Of a stretch of DNA of 64,000 nucleotides, positions 1 through 8,164 are shown piece after piece. Each line of letters begins with the position of its first letter. The stretch's first letter is position 1. The stretch is from positions 4,669,001 to 4,733,000 of the forward strand of contig NZ_CP090349.1 in assembly GCF_021398735.1 (NCBI RefSeq), written 5' to 3'. The notes beneath the pieces were generated by a model. That model did no database searches. It saw only the letters and a list, made by a program, of their open reading frames with translations, and was not told the DNA's origin. The DNA is from Methylobacterium oryzae (GTDB lineage Bacteria; Pseudomonadota; Alphaproteobacteria; Rhizobiales; Beijerinckiaceae). The translations under genes and the position numbers were made by a program.

Positions 1-100
1 CGACGACCCGACGAACCGGGTTGTCCCGGTCGTCAAGGCCGGTGGTACGGAAGCGATCGGCGGTCTCCGTCGGGATCGGAACGCAGCGATAACGGGTCAT
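1..100 (-). CDS. N-terminal part of a DUF1203-like protein (cut by window edge)
   Basis: A minus-strand reading frame starts at ATG (98-100) and runs off the left edge, so only 33 codons are visible. It begins MTRYRCVPIPTETADRF and stays open. A strong ribosome binding site (GGAGGTG) sits about 4 bases before the ATG, which supports a real start. From memory, the opening resembles DUF1203 proteins, a family of unknown function with a conserved cysteine motif further in, but that part lies outside the window. It follows the receiver-cyclase gene on the same strand after 98 bp and may be transcribed with it. Being a gene is fairly sure; the family call is not. Confidence 0.55.
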   Translation of the reverse strand, partial: MTRYRCVPIPTETADRFRTTGLDDRDNPVRRVV

Positions 101-198
101 GGTGCACCTCCGGGACGGGGCCCTAAGCTCCGTCCCGGCGCGCCGCATCCCGCTTCTTGCTGCGCAATCCGGAACGCTCCGCGGCCGCCGCGGGCGTC

Positions 199-1254
199 TC
201 AGGCCGGGGTCGCGTCGCCGGCCGCGAGGGCGTGGCAGTACACGTCGACCGCGCCCTTGCCCTTCAGCGTCACCGGGCCGATCGGCCGGACGTCGCGCGG
301 GTCCGGCAGGCGCGCGAAGGCCTCGCGCGACAGGTGCAGCGCGCACCCGTCGCCGAGGCCCGCGAGCCGGGCGGCGACGTTCACGGTGTCGCCCCACAGG
401 TCGAAGGTGAACTTCGTCCGGCCGACGATGCCGCCGACGACCGGCCCGATATGGATGCCGCCGCGGATCCGCCAGCCCGGCTCGCCCTCGGCCGCGATCG
501 CCACCATGTCGGCGGCGCAGCGGATGGCGGCGGAGACCGGGTCGTCGTGCGGCCGCAGCAGGTTGGCCGTGGCCATGAAGGCGTCGCCGATCGTCTTGAT
601 GTTCTCCAGGCCGCGCGCCTGCGCGACCACCTCGAAGGCCTCCGCGAGTCGCTGGATCTCCGCGACGACGACGTCCGGGCTCTGATCGTGGCACCACGTG
701 GTGAAGCCGACGAGGTCGATGAACAGGACGCCGACGTCGCCGAACAGCCGCGGCTTGACCTGCCCGGTCTCCATCAGCTCCGCCACGGCCGAGACCGGCA
801 GGATGGCGTGCAGGAGCTCGTCGGCGCGCTTGCGCTCGCGCTCGATGGTCCGCAGATGCGCGACCTCGCGGTCGTGCGCCCGCTTCCGCTCCAGGCAGGA
901 CCGGATGCGCGCCTCCAGGATCACGGGCTCGAAGGGCTTCGGCAGGTAGTCGAAGGCGCCGAGCTCGATGCACCGGACGATGCTGCCGATCTCCATGAGG
1001 GCGGAGATCATCACGACGGGCGTGTGGCGCCACGCCTCGTGGGCCTTCATCCGCTCGAGCACGGCGTAGCCGTCCAGGGCCGGCATCATCACGTCGAGGA
1101 GCACGAGGTCGAACGGCTCCTCGCTCAGCCGATCGAGGGCCGCCCGCCCGTTCGCCGCCCGCACGCTGGCGTGGCCGAGGAGCTCCAGCTCCTGCTCCAG
1201 CAGGTCGAGGTTGAAGGGCTCATCGTCGACGATCAGGATGCGGGCTGGCTCCAC
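199..1254 (-). CDS. Response regulator with class III adenylate cyclase output domain
   Basis: The 351-aa protein has a receiver domain (about 1-120, phospho-acceptor D54 in LLDVMMPALDG, conserved K106) joined by a helical linker to a class III nucleotide cyclase domain (about 165-345). The cyclase keeps both metal-binding aspartates (D180 in FIDLVGF, D224 in TIGDAF), the adenine-selecting pair K220 and D285, and the transition-state residues N292 and R296, so it should be active and make cAMP rather than cGMP. There is no membrane segment. It is the third gene of a minus-strand signalling operon with a hybrid kinase and a lone receiver, and the kinase is its likely phosphodonor. Domain assignment is secure; the signal is unknown. 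Confidence 0.9.
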   Translation of the reverse strand: MEPARILIVDDEPFNLDLLEQELELLGHASVRAANGRAALDRLSEEPFDLVLLDVMMPALDGYAVLERMKAHEAWRHTPVVMISALMEIGSIVRCIELGAFDYLPKPFEPVILEARIRSCLERKRAHDREVAHLRTIERERKRADELLHAILPVSAVAELMETGQVKPRLFGDVGVLFIDLVGFTTWCHDQSPDVVVAEIQRLAEAFEVVAQARGLENIKTIGDAFMATANLLRPHDDPVSAAIRCAADMVAIAAEGEPGWRIRGGIHIGPVVGGIVGRTKFTFDLWGDTVNVAARLAGLGDGCALHLSREAFARLPDPRDVRPIGPVTLKGKGAVDVYCHALAAGDATPA

Positions 1255-1287
1255 GGGTCCTCCCTTCCTGGCGTGAGACGGCCGCGC

Positions 1288-1647
1288 TCAGCCGAGCCAG
1301 TGCTGCAGCTTCGCGAAGAGCAGGTCCTCGTCGACGGGCTTGGTCATGAAGTCGTCGCAGCCGGCGGCCCGCGCGCGGTCCTCGTCGCCGGTCATCGCGT
1401 TGGCGGTGATCGCCATCACGGGGATGGCGGCGGTCGTCGCGTCGGCCTTGATGCGGCGCGTCGCCTCCCAGCCGTCGACGAGCGGCAGCGACAGGTCCAT
1501 GAGGATGAGATCCGGCCGGTGCGCGATCGCCATGTCCACGCCGGCGGCCCCGTCGACGGCGATCAGGATCTCGTACTCGTCCTCGAGCAACTGGGTCAGC
1601 AGATCGCGGTTGAGCGCGACGTCCTCGACGATGAGAATCCGCTTCAT
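1288..1647 (-). CDS. Single-domain response regulator (CheY/DivK-like)
   Basis: A lone receiver domain of 119 aa starting MKRILIVEDVALNRDLL. The acidic pair, the phospho-acceptor aspartate in LILMDLSLPLVDGWE, and the conserved T and K (AITANAM, FMTKPVDED) are all present, and there is no output domain. It probably relays phosphate within the operon, as DivK- or CheY-type proteins do. Start choice: the ATG at 1647 fits the domain exactly. A GTG at 1707 would add 20 residues and overlap the kinase gene by 11 bp, which is possible if translation is coupled. It lies between the hybrid kinase (upstream) and the receiver-cyclase gene (33 bp downstream). Confidence 0.87.
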   Translation of the reverse strand: MKRILIVEDVALNRDLLTQLLEDEYEILIAVDGAAGVDMAIAHRPDLILMDLSLPLVDGWEATRRIKADATTAAIPVMAITANAMTGDEDRARAAGCDDFMTKPVDEDLLFAKLQHWLG

Positions 1648-1696
1648 GGGCCGGTCCCGGGCGTCGCGGGCCGCCAGGAACGGGTCGTGTCCGACC

Positions 1697-4624
1697 TCAT
1701 CGGTCACCGTCGGCGGTCTCGGTCTCCAGGACCGGCAGCACGCGGCGGACCTCCCGGACCAGGGCGGCGCGATCGAGTCCGCCCTTGTCGATCAGTCCGA
1801 GCACGCGCTCGCGGAGCATGCCGCGCTCGGCGGAGTCGAGGGACGCGGCGGTCAGGACCACGACGGGGATCGACCGGGCGGAGGGATCCGCCTGCAGGGC
1901 ATCCAGGAAGGCGAGGCCGTCCATCCGCGGCATGAGCAGGTCGAGGAGGATGACGCTCGGGCGGGCCTGCGCGATGCGCTCCAGTCCGGCCGCCCCGTCG
2001 GCCACCCAGTCGACGGTGCAGTGCTCCGAGTCGAGGAGCTGGCGCACGAGGTCGGGCACGTTGGGATCGTCGTCGATCACGAGGACGCGCTCGTTGTCGG
2101 GGGCGATCCGAGCAAGGGCGCCGATCAGGGCCTCCCGCTCGAACGGCTTCACGATGTAGTCGGTCGCGCCGAGCCGGAAGCCGAGCTCCTTCTGGTCGAC
2201 GATGGAGATCAAGACGACCGGGATGTCCCGGGTCAGCGGATCGGTCTTCAGCGCGTGGAGGACCTGCCAGCCGTCGGTGCCGGGCATCATGATGTCGAGG
2301 GTGATGGCCCGCGGCTGCAGCTCCCGGGCCTTGACCAGCCCTTCCTGGCCGCTCGCCGCCCCGACGACCGTGTAGCCGGCATCGGCGAGGTTCTCCTTCA
2401 GCAGGTAGACGACGTTGGGATCGTCGTCGATCGCCAGCACGACCTTGGCGCCCGAGCGCGGCGCGGTGACGGCGGCGGGTGCCGGCTTCGGGGGCGGCGG
2501 CACCTCGGCGCCGCCGGCGATCCGCGGCGGGATGGTGAGCGTGAAGGTCGAGCCCTCGCCCTCGCGGCTCTCGACGCCGATCCGGCCGCCGAGCAGGCGC
2601 GCGAGCCGGTGGCTGATCGCGAGCCCGAGCCCGGTGCCGCTGTGGGACCGGGTCGCGCTGTTGTCGACCTGATGGAACTCCTCGAAGATCGCGCTCAGGG
2701 CGCCCGCCGGGATGCCGATGCCGGTATCCATCACGGCGAACTCGATGCCCTCATCGACCGAGCGGACGCGGAGCGTGACCGATCCGGCCTCGGTAAACTT
2801 GATGGCGTTGCTGAGCAGGTTGATCAGGATCTGACGTAGCTTCTCCTCGTCCGTGCGCAGCATCGGGGGCGGGTCCCGGACGTCCCGGACGAGGCGCACG
2901 CCCTCGTTCTTGACGAGGGGCTCGACGGTGCGGAGGCACAGGTCGAGGACCGGCTCCAGGGCGAAGTCCGAGGGTTTCACCTCCATGCGCCCCGCCTCGA
3001 CCTTGGCGAGGTCGAGGATGCTGTTGATCAGCGAGAGCAGGTGCTCGGAACTCGCCAGGATCTTCTCGAGATTCTCGAACTGCTTGACCGGCAGGACATC
3101 CTTCGCCCGCCGCATCACCAGCCGGGTGAAGCCGATGATCGCGTTGAGCGGGGTCCGCAATTCGTGGCTCATGTTGGCGAGGAAGCTGCTCTTGGCGCGG
3201 CTCGCCTCCTCGGCCGCCTCCTTCGCCTGACGCAGGCTCTCCTCGGCCTGCTTGCGCTCGATCACGCGGCCGAGCTGCGCGCCGATATTGCTCATGACCC
3301 GGAGCAACGAGGCGTCCGGCGGGGACGCGTCACGGGCGAAGAACTCCAGTACCGCGACGACGTCGCGCCCGACCGTCACCGGAAAGGCGAACCCCGCCCG
3401 GATGCCGTGCTCGACCGCCGCCGGCGCGCGCGGGTCCGCGGCCATCGACGGGTCCCCGACGCTCCATTCCGGCGCGCCCGAGACCAGAACGCGGCCGGCC
3501 AGGCCCGATCCGGCGGCCAGCGACGTGGCGGCCGTGGCAGCCTGGAATCGCGCGACATCCGCGCCGGGGTCGCAGTGCCAGATGCCGGTCGGGAGCAGCG
3601 TCCGCGTCCCGTCCCGGGCCAGGATATGGGCGTGACCGACGGGCCAGCCGGCGTGCTGCGCGACGCGCTCGAGGCAGAAGCGCAGGGCGTCCTCGACCGT
3701 CGGGGCCTCGTTGGCGGCCGCGGCGGCGGCCTGGAGCAGCTCGACGAAGGCGGTCTGCTTCTGCAGCGCCAGCTCGGCCTCCTTGCGCTCGGTGATGTCG
3801 CTCCAGGACTCGACCACCTCGACGGGCTGGCCCGTCGCGTCCCGCAGGAGGCGCTGCTCGTCCCGGACCCAGCGATAGGTGCCGTTCGCGTGCCGGAACC
3901 GGTACTCGATGACGTTGTGCCCGTCCGCGAGCAGATTCGGGAACTCGGCGAGAACGCGGTCGCGGTCGTCGGGATGGAGCCGCTCCAGCCAGAATTCCGG
4001 CCCCGACAGGTAGTCGCCCGGCTCGTAGCCGAGGAGATCGCGCACGTTCTCGCTGATGAAGGTCGGCGCGTTGCGGCCCCCCACCTCGAAGCTGCAGATC
4101 ATCGACGGGGACGCGGTGAGCAGGTAGGTCAGCCGCCCCTGCGTCGCCTGGAGCACCTGCTCGGCGCGCTTGATCTCGGTCACGTCGGTGTAGACCGCGA
4201 CGACGCCGCCGTCGTTGGTCTTGCGCTCGTTGACTTGGACCCAGCGGCCGTCGACGCGCTGCTGCAGAAGCGGACCGCGCGGCGCGCGGTAATGGGCGAT
4301 GCGCTCGGCGACCCAGGCCTCGACGCTCATCCCGTCCGGCCGTACAACGCAGGACTCCGCGACGGCGTTGGCGATGGCTTCGAAGGTCACGCCGGGCACG
4401 ATGATGGCCGACAGGCCGGGATGGAAATCCTGGAAGTGCCCGTTGCACAGGACGAGGCGATCGTCCGGGTCGAACAGCGCGAAGCCCTCCGAGCTGCTCT
4501 CGATCGCCTCGACGAGCTTCTGCTTGGCGACCCCGGCCTCATCGAGAGGCCCGGCGCTCCGGCTAGGGCCGGCGTCGGCGGCCCGACCTGTCTCGCTGGG
4601 TGATCCGGCCGGCGCGTGGGACAT
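1697..4624 (-). CDS. Hybrid sensor histidine kinase, PAS-PAS-GAF-HisKA-HATPase-REC-REC
   Basis: The 975-aa protein has no transmembrane segment. From the N-terminus it shows a PAS domain (about 30-150), a second PAS/PAC (about 165-285, ending SWSDITERKEAE), a GAF domain (about 300-455), a dimerisation/phosphoacceptor domain with the H-box FLANMSHELRTPLN (His near 487), an ATPase domain with N, G1 (DTGIGIP) and G2 (GTGLGLAIS) boxes, and two receiver domains (DIMMPGTDGW and DLLMPRMDG). The start at 4624 begins MSHAPAG; an in-frame ATG at 4732 would add 36 non-conserved residues. It heads a minus-strand operon with two further response regulators, so it probably phosphorylates them. Cytosolic redox, ligand or light sensing is likely; the cue is unknown. 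Confidence 0.92.
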   Translation of the reverse strand: MSHAPAGSPSETGRAADAGPSRSAGPLDEAGVAKQKLVEAIESSSEGFALFDPDDRLVLCNGHFQDFHPGLSAIIVPGVTFEAIANAVAESCVVRPDGMSVEAWVAERIAHYRAPRGPLLQQRVDGRWVQVNERKTNDGGVVAVYTDVTEIKRAEQVLQATQGRLTYLLTASPSMICSFEVGGRNAPTFISENVRDLLGYEPGDYLSGPEFWLERLHPDDRDRVLAEFPNLLADGHNVIEYRFRHANGTYRWVRDEQRLLRDATGQPVEVVESWSDITERKEAELALQKQTAFVELLQAAAAAANEAPTVEDALRFCLERVAQHAGWPVGHAHILARDGTRTLLPTGIWHCDPGADVARFQAATAATSLAAGSGLAGRVLVSGAPEWSVGDPSMAADPRAPAAVEHGIRAGFAFPVTVGRDVVAVLEFFARDASPPDASLLRVMSNIGAQLGRVIERKQAEESLRQAKEAAEEASRAKSSFLANMSHELRTPLNAIIGFTRLVMRRAKDVLPVKQFENLEKILASSEHLLSLINSILDLAKVEAGRMEVKPSDFALEPVLDLCLRTVEPLVKNEGVRLVRDVRDPPPMLRTDEEKLRQILINLLSNAIKFTEAGSVTLRVRSVDEGIEFAVMDTGIGIPAGALSAIFEEFHQVDNSATRSHSGTGLGLAISHRLARLLGGRIGVESREGEGSTFTLTIPPRIAGGAEVPPPPKPAPAAVTAPRSGAKVVLAIDDDPNVVYLLKENLADAGYTVVGAASGQEGLVKARELQPRAITLDIMMPGTDGWQVLHALKTDPLTRDIPVVLISIVDQKELGFRLGATDYIVKPFEREALIGALARIAPDNERVLVIDDDPNVPDLVRQLLDSEHCTVDWVADGAAGLERIAQARPSVILLDLLMPRMDGLAFLDALQADPSARSIPVVVLTAASLDSAERGMLRERVLGLIDKGGLDRAALVREVRRVLPVLETETADGDR

Positions 4625-4926
4625 ACCTCGAACCACTCCGACACCGACGCGCCAGTGGTGACGCCTTGCCCTGCCAAGCCTGATCTGCGCGATGCCCGCG
4701 GGCGCGCAATTCATTATTCGGCACCGTCGCATGGTCTATTTTGCGGATCAAGCTGTACGGGAATCGCTGTCCCGCCCCAGTCACGGGCTCGCCGTTCGTC
4801 GCCCGGTTCGTCGCCCGTCTGCCGGCTTCTCGCTTCCAATCCCGTCCGGAACGCATCGGTGCCATGTCTCGGCGCGGCGTGGCGGCACGCCGAGAAGGTG
4901 TATCTTCCGTGAAAACGGAGGAAACG

Positions 4927-5136
4927 ATGGCTTACAAGATCACTTTTCGCCGCGGAAAACGCGAGAGCTTCACCAAGCTGTGGCCGTGCGACCTCGAGGC
5001 GGCGACGGCCTACGCGCTCGCGCAGCTCCCCCTGCAGCAGCGCGAGAACGGGGCGACCTCTGTCACCGTGGTCTGCGAGCGGACCGGCGAGGTCGTGTTC
5101 AACTCGACCGAGCAGCCCGAGGCCGCGACGGTCTAG
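4927..5136 (+). CDS. Small hypothetical protein, 69 aa
   Basis: A 69-aa soluble protein beginning MAYKITFRRGKRESF and ending in an acidic tail (EQPEAATV). It is preceded by GGAGGA about 4-5 bases before the ATG. Residues 1-15 are basic, followed by a helix (DLEAATAYALAQLPLQQ) and a predicted beta pair (SVTVVCERTGEVVFN). No family is recognised. A frame extending upstream to 4741 was not used because it lacks a ribosome binding site and reads through the divergent promoter region. It diverges from the hybrid kinase gene and lies upstream of the kdp region, with no clear functional tie. Confidence 0.7.
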   Translation: MAYKITFRRGKRESFTKLWPCDLEAATAYALAQLPLQQRENGATSVTVVCERTGEVVFNSTEQPEAATV

Positions 5137-5435
5137 GGCGTCGCCCGGCCGCGGACCGGACGCTCCCGGAGGGGCTGCGTCGTGCAACCAGATCCCCTCC
5201 GTGCGCCCGAGCCCGTCCCCGCATCGCCGGGTCGGGCCGACCCGGGATCCGGCGCCCACGTCTCACCGCCCCGCGTCCTGCACGCGCTCGATCCGCGCTT
5301 TCTCGGGCTGACGGGCGCGCTGGCCCCCCATCCTGATGACATCCCTATGCCGGACGCCCCGCGCGCGTCTTGGTCCCTCACGGCCGATGCCGACGTGGTC
5401 GCGCCATCGGGCATCAGCCCGGATGGAGCCTCCGC

Positions 5436-5576
5436 ATGCCGATCGTCCGTTACATCCTCGCCGAGTGCAGGGCCGACCGCGTCTTCGCGCTGATGGTCGT
5501 CGCGCTCGGCGGGTGGTCCGCCGTGTCCCTCGCGCTGCTCGCGCTGAACGTCTTCGAACCCCTGCGAGTCCAGTGA
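5436..5576 (+). CDS. Small single-span membrane protein, 46 aa
   Basis: Starts MPIVRYILAECRADRVF and has one hydrophobic helix (about residues 18-38, ALMVVALGGWSAVSLALLAL) followed by a short tail. GGAG lies about 7 bases before the ATG. The N-terminus is basic, so the N-in/C-out orientation is expected. No family is recognised. Its stop overlaps a GTG that opens another short frame. It lies about 360 bp upstream of the first kdp micro-ORF, and a role with the Kdp pump is only a guess. Confidence 0.5.
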   Translation: MPIVRYILAECRADRVFALMVVALGGWSAVSLALLALNVFEPLRVQ

Positions 5577-5812
5577 GCGCCGGAGCCGCGTCGCCGTCCG
5601 GCACGGCACCCCCGGGGTTATCCATCCAGCCGCTTGCGGGCCGCTGCCGCGTCTGCGGCCTCGCCTACGGCGGCATCCTCGGCCGCGAGGCGGGGGTGAT
5701 CCGGCTCGATCGCGCCCGGTGGCGCCGTCTCTGCCCGGGCGCGGCGTGGCTGACCGTGCCGGCCGCCTGCGCGGGTCTTCGGGCCAGCTTCGGCGCGGAC
5801 GCCGGATCCTAA
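5573..5812 (+). CDS. Possible small protein with CxxC motif, 79 aa
   Basis: A 79-codon frame opens with a GTG that overlaps the stop of the preceding 46-aa gene by 4 bp (GTGA), the usual pattern for coupled translation. The product would have a proline/alanine-rich start, a CRVCG motif near residue 28 and no membrane helix. There is no independent ribosome binding site. In DNA this GC-rich, open frames of this length also occur by chance, so the call rests on the overlap alone. No family is recognised. Confidence 0.3.
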   Translation: MSAGAASPSGTAPPGLSIQPLAGRCRVCGLAYGGILGREAGVIRLDRARWRRLCPGAAWLTVPAACAGLRASFGADAGS

Positions 5813-5861
5813 CGCGGCCCTTATAAACTCCCGCCCGGTCCCCGCTCGAACCCTAACGCGG
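5808..5861. promoter_or_regulatory. Paired 10-bp direct repeats upstream of the kdp genes
   Basis: The sequence CCTAACGCGG occurs at 5808-5817 and again at 5852-5861, 44 bp apart (about four helical turns). Between them is TTATAAACT, the only AT-rich stretch before the kdp genes. The position and same-face spacing suit binding of a dimeric activator such as KdpE, but no KdpE consensus is known for this group, so this is a candidate only. Confidence 0.3.
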
Positions 5862-5939
5862 TTCCCGGCGACACTGCCGGTCGGCCAAGGCCGGCCGCGG
5901 AGCCTCCGCGGCCGGTCCGCCGAACCGGACCCGACCACC

Positions 5940-6023
5940 ATGCTCGACATCGTCTTCCTCGCAGCGGGCCTCGCCTTCTTCGCCGCGGCGGCCGGCTACG
6001 CGGCCGCCTGCGACCGGCTCTGA
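5940..6023 (+). CDS. 27-aa Kdp-associated membrane peptide upstream of kdpF
   Basis: ATG at 5940 opens a 27-codon frame that begins MLDIVFLAAGL and ends AACDRL, almost entirely one hydrophobic helix. It sits 11 bp before kdpF. Short peptides with a similar start and a C-terminal CDRL motif are, to my recollection, found immediately before kdpF/kdpA in other alphaproteobacteria and acidobacteria, which supports it being real. It could be an extra stabilising peptide of the KdpFABC complex. The membrane helix is visible; the function is inference. Confidence 0.6.
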   Translation: MLDIVFLAAGLAFFAAAAGYAAACDRL

Positions 6024-6034
6024 GAGAGGCCGCC

Positions 6035-6124
6035 ATGACCCTCGATCTCGCCCTCGGCGCCTGCGTGACCGCCGGCCTCCTCGTCTACCTCACCTACGCC
6101 CTCGTCCGCCCCGAGCGGTTCTGA
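6035..6124 (+). CDS. kdpF: KdpF, small subunit of K+-transporting ATPase
   Basis: A 29-aa peptide starting MTLDLALGACVTAG with one transmembrane helix and the KdpF-type end YLTYALVRPERF. KdpF stabilises the KdpABC complex in the inner membrane. Length and C-terminus match the family (about 29 aa). It lies 22 bp before kdpA and 11 bp after the 27-aa peptide, and has a GAGAGG ribosome binding site about 5 bases before the ATG. The gene is easily missed because of its size. Confidence 0.85.
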   Translation: MTLDLALGACVTAGLLVYLTYALVRPERF

Positions 6125-6146
6125 GCGGCCCTGACGGATTCTCCCC

Positions 6147-7862
6147 ATGACCCTCAACGGCTGGATCCAGATCGCGCTGTACGGCGCGATCGTTCTGGCG
6201 CTCGTGAAGCCCCTTGGGTCGTACATGACCCGCGTCTTCACCGGAGAGCGCACCCTCCTCTCGCCCGTTCTCGGACCGATCGAGCGCGGGCTCTACCGCG
6301 TGTCCGGCATCGATGACCGCCAGGAGCAGCACTGGCTGGCCTATACGGGCGCGGTCATCCTGTTCCACGTGCTGGGCTTCGCGGTGCTCTACGCGATCCT
6401 GCGCCTGCAGGCGGTACTGCCGCTGAACCCGGCCGATCAGAGCGCGGTGGCGCCGGATCTCGCGTTCAACACGTCGACCAGCTTCATCACCAACACCAAC
6501 TGGCAGTCCTACGGCGGCGAGACCACGCTGTCGTACCTGTCCCAGATGCTGGGCCTGACGCACCAGAACTTCCTGTCGGCGGCGACCGGCATCGCGGTCG
6601 CGGTGGCGCTGATCCGCGGGTTCGCCCGCGCCTCCAGCGGCACGATCGGCTCGTTCTGGGTCGATGTGACCCGCGCGACCCTCTACGTGCTGCTGCCGAT
6701 CTGCATCCCCTACACGCTGTTCCTGGTCTGGCAGGGCATGCCGCAGACGCTCAGCGCCTACGCGGACGCCACGACGCTGGAGGGCGCCAAGCAGACCATC
6801 GCGCTGGGCCCGGTCGCGAGCCAAGTGGCGATCAAGATGCTCGGCACCAACGGCGGCGGCTTCTTCAACGCCAACGCCGCGCACCCCTTCGAGAACCCCA
6901 CCGCCCTGTCGAACTTCGTCCAGATGGTCTCGATCTTCGCGATCGGCGCCGCGCTGACCAACGTCTTCGGCCGCATGGTCGGTGACGAGCGTCAGGGTTG
7001 GGCGATCCTCGGCGCCATGGGAATCCTGTTCCTGGCCGGCGTCGCCGTCACCTACTGGGCCGAGGCCAACGGCAGCTCGGTGCTCAGCAGCTTCGGGCTC
7101 ACCGGCGGCAACATGGAGGGCAAGGAGGTCCGCTTCGGGATCAGCGCCTCGGCGCTGTTCGCGGTGATCACCACCGCGGCCTCCTGCGGCGCGGTGAACG
7201 CGATGCACGACTCGTTCACGGCGCTCGGCGGCCTGATCCCGCTGCTCAACATGCAGCTCGGCGAGGTCATCATCGGCGGCGTCGGCGCCGGCCTCTACGG
7301 CATGCTGATCTTCGTCATCGTGGCGATCTTCGTGGCGGGCCTGATGGTCGGCCGCACCCCCGAATACCTCGGCAAGAAGATCGAGGCGAAGGAGGTGAAG
7401 ATGGCCATGCTCGGCATCCTCTGCCTGCCGCTGATGATGCTGGGCTTCACCGCCCTGGCGACAGTGGTGCCGGCGGGCCTCGCCGGCCCGGCCAATGCCG
7501 GCCCGCACGGCTTCTCGGAGATCCTCTACGCCTACACGTCGGCGGCGGCCAACAACGGCTCGGCCTTCGGCGGGCTGACGGCCAACACGCTGTTCTACAA
7601 CAGCACGCTCGCTGTCGGCATGCTGGTCGGCCGGTTCTTCGTGAAGATCCCGGTGCTCGCCATCGCGGGCTCGCTGGCGGCCAAGAAGACGGTCCCGGCC
7701 TCCGCGGGCACGTTCCCGACCCACGGCGGCCTGTTCGTCGGGCTGCTGGTCGGCGTCGTGCTCATCATGGGCGGCCTGACCTTCTTCCCGTCGCTCGCGC
7801 TCGGCCCGATCGTGGAGCACTTCGCGGGCGCGGCCGGCCAGACCTTCGCGACAGGGGGCTGA
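6147..7862 (+). CDS. kdpA: KdpA, potassium-translocating subunit of Kdp ATPase
   Basis: The 571-aa inner-membrane protein is the channel-like K+-binding subunit of KdpFABC, the high-affinity potassium pump used under K+ limitation. It has about ten membrane helices and the filter-loop signatures of the superfamily: [18 protein letters not shown] near 110-125, [20 protein letters not shown] near 230-250, and later loops around [11 protein letters not shown] and [13 protein letters not shown]. Length is normal (about 560 aa). It is second in the kdpF-A-B-C order and is followed after one base by a small ORF that separates it from kdpB. Confidence 0.98.
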   Translation: MTLNGWIQIALYGAIVLALVKPLGSYMTRVFTGERTLLSPVLGPIERGLYRVSGIDDRQEQHWLAYTGAVILFHVLGFAVLYAILRLQAVLPLNPADQSAVAPDLAFNTSTSFITNTNWQSYGGETTLSYLSQMLGLTHQNFLSAATGIAVAVALIRGFARASSGTIGSFWVDVTRATLYVLLPICIPYTLFLVWQGMPQTLSAYADATTLEGAKQTIALGPVASQVAIKMLGTNGGGFFNANAAHPFENPTALSNFVQMVSIFAIGAALTNVFGRMVGDERQGWAILGAMGILFLAGVAVTYWAEANGSSVLSSFGLTGGNMEGKEVRFGISASALFAVITTAASCGAVNAMHDSFTALGGLIPLLNMQLGEVIIGGVGAGLYGMLIFVIVAIFVAGLMVGRTPEYLGKKIEAKEVKMAMLGILCLPLMMLGFTALATVVPAGLAGPANAGPHGFSEILYAYTSAAANNGSAFGGLTANTLFYNSTLAVGMLVGRFFVKIPVLAIAGSLAAKKTVPASAGTFPTHGGLFVGLLVGVVLIMGGLTFFPSLALGPIVEHFAGAAGQTFATGG

Positions 7863-7863
7863 G

Positions 7864-8058
7864 ATGCCGCGCGCTTTCCCCGCCCGGCGCGTCCCGCGCC
7901 ACCACCTCGCGCTGCACCGCTCTCCACTGCGGCACGACCGCGGCGGCGCTCAGCCCCTGCGGACCTCCGACCTCATCCTGGCGCTCCTCGGCGTCGTGAT
8001 GCTCGGCGGCTTCGCCCTGCTGGCCGCCTACGCGCTCACCCTCGGCGCCGTGGGCTGA
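7864..8058 (+). CDS. Small single-span protein between kdpA and kdpB, 64 aa
   Basis: The frame opens one base after the kdpA stop (TGA-G-ATG), typical of translational coupling. The first 33 residues are very basic (many R and H); residues 34-64 form one hydrophobic helix (DLILALLGVVMLGGFALLAA). This looks like a single-pass membrane peptide with a cytoplasmic basic tail. kdpA and kdpB are normally adjacent, so an insert here is unusual. No family is recognised. It could be a Kdp accessory peptide or a frame that is open by chance. Confidence 0.45.
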   Translation: MPRAFPARRVPRHHLALHRSPLRHDRGGAQPLRTSDLILALLGVVMLGGFALLAAYALTLGAVG

Positions 8059-8078
8059 GCCTCCGCAACCGTGATCGC

Positions 8079-8121
8079 GCGCGCAGCGAAGCGCGGCCCT
8101 GGGCTGCTTCGCTGCGCTCGC
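8079..8121. repeat. Degenerate copy of the kdpC-kdpD inverted repeat
   Basis: GCGCGCAGCGAAGC (8079-8092) and GCTTCGCTGCGCTCGC (8106-8121) form an imperfect inverted repeat around CGGCCCTGG. The right arm matches the core GCTTCGCTCCGCTCGCAATGAC of the near-perfect repeat at 11012-11101 with a few changes (GCAAGGAC in place of GCAATGAC). It looks like a worn copy of the same dispersed element, placed between the small ORF and kdpB. Confidence 0.65.
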
Positions 8122-8164
8122 AAGGACGGCAGCCTCACTTCAATCTCCCTTCCGGACATCTCCC

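Noticed and set aside
157..1935. 592-codon plus-strand frame
   Set aside because: It lies opposite the receiver and cyclase genes and is low-complexity Arg/Asp/Ala-rich; a shadow of GC-rich coding on the other strand.
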